Assembly (NCBI GenBank): GCA_036507695.1
Contig: DATCIR010000274.1
Coordinates: forward strand, 1 to 32,196
DNA from: JAKEGK01 sp036507695
GTDB lineage: Bacteria > Pseudomonadota > Gammaproteobacteria > SZUA-152
DNA: 32,196 nt
Reading direction: 5' to 3'
Positions 16,302 to 24,278 of the stretch are shown piece after piece. Within the stretch, counting starts at the first letter, position 1, and each line of letters opens with the position of its first letter. The notes under the pieces are model-generated. The model ran no database searches and was not told the DNA's origin. It saw only the letters and a program-made list of their open reading frames with translations. Both the position numbers and the translations under genes were made by a program.

Positions 16302-16778
16302 TTAATTACCCGTTGCAGTAGCAGTCAGATTGTTCAGCACGTCCGACATTTTTTTCGCCACCTCATCGCGATCCTTGATGCCATGACGGCTGGCAATGTA
16401 AAAAGGATCATTGTAACTTAACCACACCTGGCCTTTTTCATCCTCCCAGGCCAACGCTTTCAGTGGCAGATCAATACCGGCGGTTTGCTGGCTGGTGAAA
16501 AACTGGGTGCCGAGTTTGGGATTACCAAATAACAATAGCTCGGTCGGGCGCAAGGGAATATTCACTTTGGCGCCTTGTGCGCTGTGATTCCAGCGCAATG
16601 CGACTGCAATTCCTTTTTCCTTAAGCGCGGCTTCGAGCCGGTCCAATGTTTCGGAAGTGCTGTATTTACTCTTTTTGGTAAGCAACCCATTATCTGCCGA
16701 TGCAGCTGCCGATGCGGCCGTTGCGGCAATGAAAAATAAAAACATCACTATCATGGTAACGATTGAATTGAGACGCAT
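16302..16778 (-). CDS. Secreted DUF302 domain protein
   Basis: This 158-residue protein has a clear Sec signal peptide: MRLN, then a hydrophobic stretch (IVTMIVMFLFFIAATA) and an ASA-type cleavage site near 27. The mature part matches DUF302, with TLDRLEAALKEKGIAVALRW, PTELLLFGNPKLGTQFF and AWEDEKGQVWLSYNDP. The function of the family is unknown; it should act in the periplasm. It has an excellent AGGAGG ribosome site five bases before the ATG. It stands between mnmG and rsmG, which are normally adjacent, so it is an insertion into a conserved pair. It is separated from mnmG by 105 bases and from rsmG by six. Confidence 0.8.
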   Translation of the reverse strand: MRLNSIVTMIVMFLFFIAATAASAAASADNGLLTKKSKYSTSETLDRLEAALKEKGIAVALRWNHSAQGAKVNIPLRPTELLLFGNPKLGTQFFTSQQTAGIDLPLKALAWEDEKGQVWLSYNDPFYIASRHGIKDRDEVAKKMSDVLNNLTATATGN

Positions 16779-16883
16779 GCGGACCTCCTGGAAGCGTTTT
16801 TGGTGTTATTCGATTTAATCCCGCGCCATGATCAGCCGGGCAATAGCCGTACGTGTTACAAGAGAGATTAAACAACCGCTGGT

Positions 16884-18758
16884 TCAACCGGCGCGTTTTT
16901 TCATATGCACCAATAGCAATGAGATGGCCGCCGGTGTGACGCCGGATATCCTGGAAGCCTGGCCGACGGTCGCGGGCCGGTGCTGCTGCAATTTTTGCCG
17001 CACCTCGTTGGATAAACCGCTGACCGCACTATAGTCCAGGTTGCCGGGTAATTTCAATGTTTCATTGCGCCGGTGACGATCGATTTCTTCCTGCTGGCGG
17101 CTGATATAACCCGCATACTTGGCCTGTATCTCGACCTGCTCCGCCACCACCGGATCCACCGCCGGTTGCCCGGTACCCGCCAGCGACATCAAACCGCCGT
17201 ACGTTACACCGGGCCGTTTTAACAACTCCGACAAGCGCGCTTCACGCGCCAGGGAAACCCCCAACACCTTCGCCACGGCCTCGCCGTCACACTGTCCCGG
17301 CCGCAAAAAAGCGCCCTGCAAGCGCTGCTGTTCCATTGCGATGGCGTCGCGCTTGCGGTTGAAATAATCCCAGCGCGCATCGTCAACCAGCCCCAATCTG
17401 CGGCCGGTTTCCGTGAGACGCAAATCCGCGTTATCTTCGCGCAACAGCAAACGGTACTCGGCACGGCTGGTAAACATGCGGTACGGTTCCTGGGTGCCCC
17501 GGGTAATTAAATCATCGATCAGTACACCGATGTACGCTTCATCGCGTTTCGGCGACCAGGACTCCTGGTCATTCACAAAAAGCGCGGCATTCAATCCCGC
17601 GATCAAACCCTGCGCCGCCGCTTCTTCATAACCGGTGGTGCCATTGATTTGCCCGGCAAAAAACAAGGCATTGATGTGCTTGGTTTCCAGGGAAGGTTTC
17701 AATCCGCGCGGATCAAAGTAGTCATATTCAATGGCGTAGCCCGGGCGGGTGATGTGCGCATTTTCAAATCCCTTCATGGAGCGCACCAGGGCGTGCTGTA
17801 CGTCAAAGGGCAGGCTGGTGGATATGCCATTGGGATACACTTCGTGCGTGGTCAGGCCTTCGGGTTCGATAAAAATCTGGTGCGAGGTCTTATCGGCGAA
17901 GCGCACCACCTTGTCTTCAATGGACGGGCAATAACGCGGACCCGTGCCTTCGATGACGCCGGTAAACAGCGGTGAGCGGTCCATGCCGCCGCGGATAATG
18001 TCATGCGTGCGCTCATTGGTATGGGTGATGTGGCAACTGACCTGGCGCGGATGTTCGCCGGCGTGTCCCAGGAAGGAAAACACCGGCACCGGATCATCGC
18101 CGGATTGTGCTTCCAGCTGGCTATAGTCAATCGTACGCGCATCGATGCGCGGCGGCGTGCCGGTTTTCAGCCGGTCGACGCGAAACGGCAGTTCGCGCAG
18201 GCGCGCCGCCAGGGTTTTGGACGGTGGATCGCCCGCGCGCCCGCCTTCATGATTGGACAGGCCGATGTGAATCCGGCCCGCCAGGAATGTGCCCACGGTC
18301 AGCACCACCGCCTGCGCTCTAAAGCATAAGCCCATCTGGGTGCGCACACCGGTTACCCGGTCGTTGTCGATAATCAGGTCGTCCACCGCCTGCTGGAAGA
18401 TCTTGAGGTTGGGCTGGTTCTCCAGCAGGGCGCGAATGGCCTGTTTATATAAAACCCGGTCAGCCTGGGCGCGCGTCGCACGCACGGCAGGACCCTTGCT
18501 CGCATTGAGGCGGCGAAACTGGATGCCGGCCCGGTCAGCCGCGCGCGCCATGGCGCCACCCAAGGCATCAATTTCCTTGACCAAATGCCCTTTGCCAATA
18601 CCGCCGATCGCGGGATTGCAGGACATCTGACCCAGGGTTTCAATGTTGTGGGTTAACAGCAAGGTGTTAGCGCCCAGCCGGGCCGCCGCCAGCGCGGCTT
18701 CGGTGCCGGCGTGGCCGCCACCGATCACAATGACCTGAAATTTCTCGTCGTAAAACAT
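16884..18758 (-). CDS. mnmG: tRNA uridine-5-carboxymethylaminomethyl modification enzyme MnmG
   Basis: MnmG (GidA) works with MnmE to add the cmnm group to U34 of several tRNAs, using FAD and methylene-tetrahydrofolate. It has 624 residues (629 in E. coli). The FAD-binding GGGHAGTEAALAAARLG begins at 13. CNPAIGGIGKGHLVKEIDAL, GTFLAGRIHIG and the conserved cysteine in GPRYCPSIEDKVVRF are present. The C-terminal helical domain that contacts MnmE includes SGLSNEVRQKLQQHRPATVG. It is first in its operon, behind the promoter at 18785-18820. Confidence 0.97.
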   Translation of the reverse strand: MFYDEKFQVIVIGGGHAGTEAALAAARLGANTLLLTHNIETLGQMSCNPAIGGIGKGHLVKEIDALGGAMARAADRAGIQFRRLNASKGPAVRATRAQADRVLYKQAIRALLENQPNLKIFQQAVDDLIIDNDRVTGVRTQMGLCFRAQAVVLTVGTFLAGRIHIGLSNHEGGRAGDPPSKTLAARLRELPFRVDRLKTGTPPRIDARTIDYSQLEAQSGDDPVPVFSFLGHAGEHPRQVSCHITHTNERTHDIIRGGMDRSPLFTGVIEGTGPRYCPSIEDKVVRFADKTSHQIFIEPEGLTTHEVYPNGISTSLPFDVQHALVRSMKGFENAHITRPGYAIEYDYFDPRGLKPSLETKHINALFFAGQINGTTGYEEAAAQGLIAGLNAALFVNDQESWSPKRDEAYIGVLIDDLITRGTQEPYRMFTSRAEYRLLLREDNADLRLTETGRRLGLVDDARWDYFNRKRDAIAMEQQRLQGAFLRPGQCDGEAVAKVLGVSLAREARLSELLKRPGVTYGGLMSLAGTGQPAVDPVVAEQVEIQAKYAGYISRQQEEIDRHRRNETLKLPGNLDYSAVSGLSNEVRQKLQQHRPATVGQASRISGVTPAAISLLLVHMKKRAG

Positions 18759-18784
18759 AAGCCTATGAATTTTACATCGAAATA

Positions 18785-18820
18785 AGCGCGCATTTTACGC
18801 CCCCGGCGGGCGTTCGCCAA
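18785..18820 (-). promoter_or_regulatory. Sigma-70 type promoter of the mnmG operon
   Basis: On the minus strand TTGGCG (CGCCAA at 18815-18820) and TAAAAT (ATTTTA at 18792-18797) are spaced by exactly 17 bases. Transcription would begin near 18785, giving a leader of about 27 bases before the mnmG ATG. Confidence 0.6.
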
Positions 18821-18828
18821 TCTATTTT

Positions 18829-18858
18829 CGCGGTGTTCAAATAGCGTGTAACACCGCG
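18829..18858. promoter_or_regulatory. Perfect 9-bp inverted repeat upstream of the mnmG promoter
   Basis: CGCGGTGTT at 18829-18837 is the exact reverse complement of AACACCGCG at 18850-18858, with 12 bases between. It begins nine bases upstream of the predicted -35 box, where an activator would bind. No T-run follows on either side, so a terminator is unlikely. The binding protein is unknown. Confidence 0.45.
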
Positions 18859-19009
18859 CCGTCCATTGGCTGTAACCATCGCAAGTTATACTAGGACAAC
18901 ACTCCGGCTTCGTAACCCTACAAGAAAAAGTGCACAAATTTGTAACATATACCATATACAGTGTATTTTTCGGTTAATGTATGCACTATAGCAGAGACAA
19001 TGACAAGCA

Positions 19010-19219
19010 ATGGATAAACTTGCCAAACCCAACGCCAATGCCAACGGGTCACCGGCTGACACGCCGCCGGTCAACAATCCCAATGTAGACTTTCACGGCG
19101 CTTCCATTGTGACCGAATCCGGTAAGGAAATTCCCATTACCGAACAAATGCTGCAGAAAACATTCATTGCGCTGATTAACGCCTGGGAAAAGTCCCGGCG
19201 CATGCGGCAGCCGTCGTAA
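19010..19219 (+). CDS. Small conserved-looking protein of unknown function
   Basis: This 69-residue protein has a Pro/Asn-rich N-terminal third and then a compact block, VDFHGASIVTESGKEIPITE, followed by a helix (QMLQKTFIALINAWEKSRRM). The layout of a short beta motif followed by ITE and a helix resembles small uncharacterised proteins I recall from gammaproteobacteria. I cannot name the family, and no function can be given. There are no cysteines, membrane segments or signal. It is divergent from mnmG and has only a weak ribosome site. Codon use looks coding. Confidence 0.6.
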   Translation: MDKLAKPNANANGSPADTPPVNNPNVDFHGASIVTESGKEIPITEQMLQKTFIALINAWEKSRRMRQPS

Positions 19220-19453
19220 AAACTCAGCGGGAATTACCGTGGTAGGCTTCCTGGTTGGCGCCGATTTGGGGCATTTAAGATTCGTTCTGAACGGAATAAT
19301 TCCTTGCAGGAAACCTTGCCGCGATTTTACCGCGCCGCATACTAAAAAACGCGCTTGCATGCCGGACACCACTCTCCTTCATGCAACCGCGCGTTCTATG
19401 CACGGTAACCTCAACTGCCTGCTGGCTTCGTTAAACTTTTATATTAGGGTTAT

Positions 19454-19651
19454 CTATATAGGATTATCCAGGTTGGTTTCGAAATCCTCACCCGGATGCT
19501 CGACTTCAATACCCAGATAGGCATTTTTGTTGTCCTCGTTTTCAAAATAAATTTTCAACGCGCTTTCCCCTTCTCCCTCCACCACAAACGGATGCGCATC
19601 AGGATTGGGGATGTCGACTAAGGTGATCGGGTCGGTTGTAGAGATAATCAC
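19454..19651 (-). CDS. Small acidic protein of unknown function
   Basis: The frame is open from 19708, but the upstream ATG has no ribosome site. A GTG at 19651-19649 has AGGAGG five bases before it, so I take this as the start, giving 65 residues. The protein begins with IISTTDPITLVDIPNPDAH and continues with alternating beta-like stretches. It is strongly acidic (many E and D, few K or R) and ends in DFETNLDNPI. There is no cysteine, signal or membrane segment. I do not recognise the family. It is the first gene downstream of the FNR-box promoter at 19961-20038, although the leader would be about 310 bases. Confidence 0.6.
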   Translation of the reverse strand: MIISTTDPITLVDIPNPDAHPFVVEGEGESALKIYFENEDNKNAYLGIEVEHPGEDFETNLDNPI

Positions 19652-19791
19652 GGTATCCTCCTGAAGATACGTCCCCTGGCACGCTTTCAGGCGTATACTT
19701 TCAGGCATATAAAAAGAGATTTACATCTGGTCCACTTTTAACCGTTACAGCTAACAGTTAATTCCCTCGCATTCCCCAACGCTTTGCACTC

Positions 19792-19854
19792 TTAATGGTG
19801 ATTGTTATGGTGATGGTAACCCTTTCTATACGCCCTCCGGCAATTCACATTCAT
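19792..19854 (-). CDS. Possible 20-residue His/Asn-rich peptide
   Basis: An ATG at 19854-19852 follows AAGGGGTG with about nine bases between. It opens a 20-codon frame ending at the TAA at 19794-19792. The first half is basic with one cysteine (NVNCRRAYRKG), and the last eight residues are YHHHNNHH. Histidine and asparagine clusters of this kind can bind metals. It lies in the leader of the transcript predicted from the FNR-box promoter. It is too short to be judged by coding statistics and may be a chance frame or a leader peptide. Confidence 0.3.
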   Translation of the reverse strand: MNVNCRRAYRKGYHHHNNHH

Positions 19855-19960
19855 TGTTTAATTTCACCCCTTGTTTAATTCCACCGCGGCGGATGAAAGC
19901 CTGTCAGGGCTGGCGGCATAGTATCATATGACTGCAACGATCAGTTTTTCCTTCACCCTA

Positions 19961-20038
19961 TAGCCAGATTATAGTAAAAGTCATTTGGAGCACCCGGCTG
20001 ATTTACAAATTCGCACGGGGTTTTTTGACGTATATCAA
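19961..20038 (-). promoter_or_regulatory. FNR/ANR-type box with a perfect -10 element
   Basis: TTGACGTATATCAA at 20025-20038 matches the FNR consensus TTGAT-N4-ATCAA at nine of ten positions. On the minus strand a perfect TATAAT (ATTATA at 19968-19973) gives a start near 19961. This puts the box centre about 70.5 bases upstream, close to a class I activator position. The -35 position has no consensus (CGGGTG), as expected for an activator-dependent promoter. Confidence 0.5.
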
Positions 20039-20120
20039 TTATTGTTATACAAAAACTGGCACACAAAAACGAGAGGATTGCCGGGATGTTCACCGCCCCG
20101 GGCACAGCCGGAGCAAGGCC

Positions 20121-22451
20121 TTAAAGGCTGTCAACCAAGGCTTGCGAAAAAGCCCTTACCCGGGATAACGACAAATTGGCGACCGCGATATAGCGCACGG
20201 AATCCTTCACCCAGGTGCACAAGCCGTCGGCGCCGGCAGGCACACGGCAGGCCAAAGCGGAATTCACAGCCGGCTCTAAGTCAGGCGCGATAAATAAGGT
20301 GATATTTTGCTGGTTTTTATTGGCGAAAATATTGGTGATCGCGTAGCTGAGCATGGTTGGCACGATGATCACCCGTTGATGCTCGAAACCTTCCACTTGC
20401 GCATCAGCAAGATTCATTTGCCGCCCCATTCTGGCTGAAAGCCATTGCATGGATTCGGCGATACTGACCGCCGGGGTTCCGGCAACGTTTTGGCTCTGTT
20501 GCGAATAAAGGATATGCGCGTCAATCGCCAACTGTTCGACCTTTTCCACCGAAATAACATTGGCTGGCCGTCCGGACAACGAAGAGATTGAGCCGCCAAT
20601 TACTAAACCAACAACCAGCAAAATTGCGCCGCCGATGGTCATGCGGTTTTCAGGAGAGGCCTTCTCCAGCATGCCGGAAATTTTTTGCTGGTATCCGTTA
20701 AACCGGGATAGCGCGGCGCCATAGGGCACAATGCGCTGATCAACATGTCCTGCATCGCCAACCCGCTCAGCACCAGCAACGGCCGCTATTTGCGACAACT
20801 TCTGTTTGTAAAGCCTGAGTGTCTCGCCAATGGCGCGTGATAGCCCTTCCGGCCGGGCTTCCCGCTCAACGCCCGTACTTAATTTGGCGGGTATGGATCC
20901 CGCGTTTCTTTCGGCTGACGATTTGGGTTGTGATGATTTAAGAATGTTAATTTTAAACGCCGCCAATATCCGGGTGAAATCCGGAAATGGCAGTTTTCCA
21001 TTTTGGGCCAGCGCATTTTTCACGCCGGCAATACCGTTTTTAACCGCGCTTAAAACCGTATCCGCCTGGTGCTTGATGCGCAGCACAGGGCTGCCAAAGA
21101 GTGTTTTATCCCGCGGATTAAACTTACCGGATACTTCCTCAAACTGCCTGACCACCTCGCTGACTTCAAAGTCCAATTCCGTTCTGTCTTCCGCAAAAAA
21201 TTCCGCCACAACGTCCTGCGTCATTGGTTCCGGGCCGCTGGCAATTTCATCCAGTTGTTCCACGATTTCGTCAATGGGAAACTCCGGAGCGCCAGCCGCG
21301 CCGCCGGTTGGCTTCATTAACCGGCGTTCTGTTTTTGCTTTGTCTTTTAATTTAGCCTGCGCATTAGCTGCAATGGCCGCCGGGCCGCTTTTTGCCGCAC
21401 GAACCCTGGCAAAATCCACCGCGTTTGGCTGGTTAAATCCGGAATGCCGGATAATCCCGGCAGCGGGCTGTTGCGCTTCCAGTGGTTGCAACGCCAGCGG
21501 CTCAGAGGATTCAAAAGCATCCAACACTCGTTGGCGCTTTTGCGCAACTGTTTGCTCCGCGAGTAGTTTTGCAATAATCTGCTTTGCCGTAACCGGCTTC
21601 GCCGGAACTGGCTCCACCGGTACGGGTTCCGCCGAAACAGTGGGTTCTTCTTCCAGCGTAAGCTCAAGCTCGTCGAACGCCGAAAACTGATCGGATTGTT
21701 CCAGCGGCACCGTTTCAATTTGCTGTGCCGCGGTTTCAGCACCGGCGCTGTCCGCTAGGGAATGTTCAGCACCGGCAGGCTCAACAAAGAATTGTTGCAA
21801 GCTTGTTGGGTGAGCGGCCGATGCTGAACCATGGCTGCCGGTCGCCGGGGATTCCAGTTCCGATGCGCCAAGCCCGCTTGGCGTCGTCAACTCATCAATG
21901 CTGCGCAATGGCTGCGATGCCGATCCATACGCTGAATGTTCTTCGTCGCCAGGAATTTCCGGCGGACTCCCGCTGATCGTGTTGGGCATGGCGGCGGAAG
22001 CATATTCCGCCGGGTTCTGCTCACTCTCCAGGCTGAGGGCGGCAAGTTCTGCAAATTCATTGGCATCCATCAGATTTTCGTCGCGAAGCTCCGGCGCCGA
22101 GGCGAACGGATCCAGCGGCAAACCAATCTCGGCGTTTAGTCCGGTACTTGCGCCGCTGTTGTCATCCTGTGCATGGTCAAACTGCGGGAAATCCTGCGTA
22201 TCGTCATGGCATTCACCGTTGATGCCGTATAACGCCAGGTAATACAGGTCATCCGGCACATCCTCTTCAACGATGGGATCAAAAACCTCGCGCAACCGCT
22301 CATTGATAACCTGGCATTGCTGTATTTCCACCAGTTTCCGTGGAATACCGTCGAGCTGAGCTTCGACCTGGATATACTGATCCTCGCTCAGCTGCTCGTC
22401 GATAAAAGCATGCAAACTTTCAGTAGACAATTTGTCGGACAGCAGGATCAT
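20121..22451 (-). CDS. Transmembrane anti-sigma factor with a very large cytoplasmic insertion
   Basis: Residues 1-70 look like the cytoplasmic anti-sigma domain of the RsiW/COG5662-like family without the zinc motif: LHAFIDEQLSEDQYIQVEAQ, then LREVFDPIVEEDVPDDL. One membrane helix is at about 604-623 (MTIGGAILLVVGLVIGG). The periplasmic end (624-776) also matches the family, with AHILYSQQ, QWLSARMGRQMNLAD and CTWVKDSVRYIAV. Family members are usually about 250 residues. Here about 530 residues lie between anti-sigma domain and helix: an acidic, Ser/Ala/Pro-rich stretch, a PVPVEPVPAKPV segment, and helical blocks. It overlaps the sigma gene by four bases (ATGA), so the two are coupled and it presumably holds that sigma factor at the membrane. 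Confidence 0.8.
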   Translation of the reverse strand: MILLSDKLSTESLHAFIDEQLSEDQYIQVEAQLDGIPRKLVEIQQCQVINERLREVFDPIVEEDVPDDLYYLALYGINGECHDDTQDFPQFDHAQDDNSGASTGLNAEIGLPLDPFASAPELRDENLMDANEFAELAALSLESEQNPAEYASAAMPNTISGSPPEIPGDEEHSAYGSASQPLRSIDELTTPSGLGASELESPATGSHGSASAAHPTSLQQFFVEPAGAEHSLADSAGAETAAQQIETVPLEQSDQFSAFDELELTLEEEPTVSAEPVPVEPVPAKPVTAKQIIAKLLAEQTVAQKRQRVLDAFESSEPLALQPLEAQQPAAGIIRHSGFNQPNAVDFARVRAAKSGPAAIAANAQAKLKDKAKTERRLMKPTGGAAGAPEFPIDEIVEQLDEIASGPEPMTQDVVAEFFAEDRTELDFEVSEVVRQFEEVSGKFNPRDKTLFGSPVLRIKHQADTVLSAVKNGIAGVKNALAQNGKLPFPDFTRILAAFKINILKSSQPKSSAERNAGSIPAKLSTGVEREARPEGLSRAIGETLRLYKQKLSQIAAVAGAERVGDAGHVDQRIVPYGAALSRFNGYQQKISGMLEKASPENRMTIGGAILLVVGLVIGGSISSLSGRPANVISVEKVEQLAIDAHILYSQQSQNVAGTPAVSIAESMQWLSARMGRQMNLADAQVEGFEHQRVIIVPTMLSYAITNIFANKNQQNITLFIAPDLEPAVNSALACRVPAGADGLCTWVKDSVRYIAVANLSLSRVRAFSQALVDSL

Positions 22452-22966
22452 TGCACGGCCCTTAACTCAGCAAAATCATCCAGAAATAAGCGCTGGATGA
22501 GAAACTTTCTGGCGCTGTTCAGCCGTAGAATAAGGGTGCCGATGGGCACGCTTAAAATCTGGCTGGCTTCCTCATAAGTAAATCGTTCCAGGCTCACCAG
22601 TAAAAACGTTTCTTTTTGCTCGGCCGGCAATTGGGCGAGCGCGGTCACGATATCAATATCATCCGGATCAATATCTTCCAGTAGCGCCATGTCTATTGTG
22701 TCGATATTCAGCACCTCATTATCAGGATGGTTGTCCACTTGCTTGCGTGCTTCCAGCGCAATGTTATGCAAAATGGAGAATAGCCAAATCGCAATATCAG
22801 TGTCGTCTTGTAGAAAGTTTATCAGTCCATGCGCGCATTCAATCGTGTGTTGCACCAGCGCGTCACCACTCACCGCATCGCCGGTATAGGCGCTGGCGTA
22901 GCGTCTTAAATAAGGAATGGTGTCGGCAAAAGATTGCTGGTAGTTATCCATATTGATATCTGTCAC
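22448..22966 (-). CDS. ECF-type RNA polymerase sigma factor
   Basis: This 172-residue protein has the two-domain plan of an extracytoplasmic-function sigma factor. Region 2 spans about 14-75, ending in IAIWLFSILHNIALEARKQ. Region 4 spans about 108-160, with LPAEQKETFLLVSLERFTYE and the helix-turn-helix EEASQILSVPIGTLILRLNSA. The linker between them is very acidic. It should direct RNA polymerase to a small regulon when released by the co-encoded anti-sigma factor. It is first in the pair. A TATACT about 85 bases upstream (AGTATA at 23051-23056) may be part of its promoter, but no good -35 box accompanies it. Confidence 0.85.
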   Translation of the reverse strand: MTDINMDNYQQSFADTIPYLRRYASAYTGDAVSGDALVQHTIECAHGLINFLQDDTDIAIWLFSILHNIALEARKQVDNHPDNEVLNIDTIDMALLEDIDPDDIDIVTALAQLPAEQKETFLLVSLERFTYEEASQILSVPIGTLILRLNSARKFLIQRLFLDDFAELRAVQ

Positions 22967-23339
22967 AACGTTTGGTCAAAAAAATAAACCAGGCGCAGGC
23001 ACTGGCTGCAACCACCGGCAATCAATACTACGCCAAGCCCCGATTGTCTTAGTATATGTTAGCAAATCAATTATTCAGAAAAATCCTAACATTGCGTAGG
23101 TAAAAGAATAGCATGCGCGCTACCTGGCTTGTCTATTAATTAATCCGCGGAATTTTGCTATTTTGACATCCGGTATTTCTTATCATCAAACTTAATACAT
23201 CATATATATGTTATTTGTATTTCATATTAAAGCGGCTGATCACGCCGGGGATTACGTTAGTTTGTTGAGACACTTTTACCAAGCTATGCTGCTGACTTTG
23301 GTATTTCGTGAAAAAACAACGGAACAGAATCAACCGGGC
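22967..23339. other. Intergenic stretch upstream of the sigma gene
   Basis: About 370 bases without a convincing gene. It is A/T-rich around 23040-23220 and contains a minus-strand TATACT at 23056-23051, the only promoter-like element I see. No strong hairpin with a T-run follows the metallophosphoesterase stop at 23340. The short plus-strand frame from 23208 overlaps that gene and is not supported. Confidence 0.4.
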
Positions 23340-24278
23340 TCAGGCACAGGTCAAACGGTGCAAGGTGACTTCCGGCAGGCAATTAAACCGCACATCCACG
23401 ATCGACGTACCAGATCCCGCCGACGTGTAACCATGCATGTCCCGGTAACGCCACGCGCCTTTACCCATATAGCGCGGGCATTTGGAATCCAGCGTGACGG
23501 GTATCCCGCCAGGCAGGCAAATCTGGCCGCCATGGGTATGGCCACAGAGCATTAAATTAAATCCGGCATAGGCAACCTCGCGATAAATTTCCGGGGTATG
23601 GGACAACATCACTGAAACCGCATCCGGCGGAACGTTTTGCTCGGCTTTGGCAATGTTTTCCACCCGGAAATAATGCGCATCGTCGACGCCGCACAGGTGA
23701 ATTATTTCTCCCTGGCATTCGATTGGCGCCGATTCATTCAGCAACATTTGAACCCCATAGGATTCGAGATCAGGAACCATGGTGATACTGTCGTGATTAC
23801 CCAATACGCCATACATCGGCGTTTTGACGGCCTGCGTGACACGCTGCATACCGTCCATGGCGGCGGCTATTTCACCGTAGGTCTTGGCGCGGTAATCTCC
23901 CGTCAGCACGCAGAGATCATAGTTAAGGGACGCAATGGTTTTGATCAGCGCAGCCGTCGCCGCATCGTACATATCGACATGCAGGTCACTCAGGTGCAAG
24001 AGCGTAAAGCCCTCAAACTGTTCGGGCAATGCAGCGATACTCACGGTATTTTCGCGCACCTGAATATTGCAGGCGTTGCGCCGGCCACGGCGGTACATGC
24101 CGCTCAGGCGGATGATGTGCCTGATGAGGGAATGGGTGCTGTACCAGTTCTCGGGATGAAAAAAATTAAATCCCTTGCCGAACACCTGCTGCCCTTTTTC
24201 CGACTCGATACCGAGCCGTTGGCGGGCATGGGTAACGCCCAGGCGTTTTTCCAGTAAAGTCTGGATGTCTTGCGTCAT
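23340..24278 (-). CDS. Calcineurin-like metallophosphoesterase
   Basis: This 312-residue protein has the complete metal-binding motif series of the calcineurin-like family: SDLH with D98 and H100, LTGD with D128, GNHD at 160-163, LSHTP with H227, and GHTHGGQ at 246-252. The ending resembles the YkuE/YaeI type of phosphoesterase, but the first 75 residues are polar and basic, without the twin-arginine signal or membrane helix those proteins often carry. It is therefore probably cytoplasmic or peripheral. The substrate is unknown. It is transcribed away from hemN, from a shared 337-base intergenic region. Confidence 0.85.
   Translation of the reverse strand: MTQDIQTLLEKRLGVTHARQRLGIESEKGQQVFGKGFNFFHPENWYSTHSLIRHIIRLSGMYRRGRRNACNIQVRENTVSIAALPEQFEGFTLLHLSDLHVDMYDAATAALIKTIASLNYDLCVLTGDYRAKTYGEIAAAMDGMQRVTQAVKTPMYGVLGNHDSITMVPDLESYGVQMLLNESAPIECQGEIIHLCGVDDAHYFRVENIAKAEQNVPPDAVSVMLSHTPEIYREVAYAGFNLMLCGHTHGGQICLPGGIPVTLDSKCPRYMGKGAWRYRDMHGYTSAGSGTSIVDVRFNCLPEVTLHRLTCA

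Larger units (their letters stand above)
19652..20120. other. Intergenic stretch with FNR-type promoter and a possible peptide ORF
   Basis: Almost 470 bases between the small acidic gene and the anti-sigma gene. On the minus strand it holds an FNR-like box (20025-20038), a perfect TATAAT (19968-19973) and a 20-codon frame (19792-19854). No tRNA or strong terminator was seen. The plus-strand open frame from 19985 to 20293 overlaps the anti-sigma gene and is judged non-coding. Confidence 0.55.

Noticed and set aside
20830..21690. A 286-codon plus-strand frame inside the anti-sigma gene
   Set aside because: It is Ser/Ala/Pro-rich low-complexity sequence that mirrors the opposite strand. The anti-sigma frame has matching domains on both sides of it.
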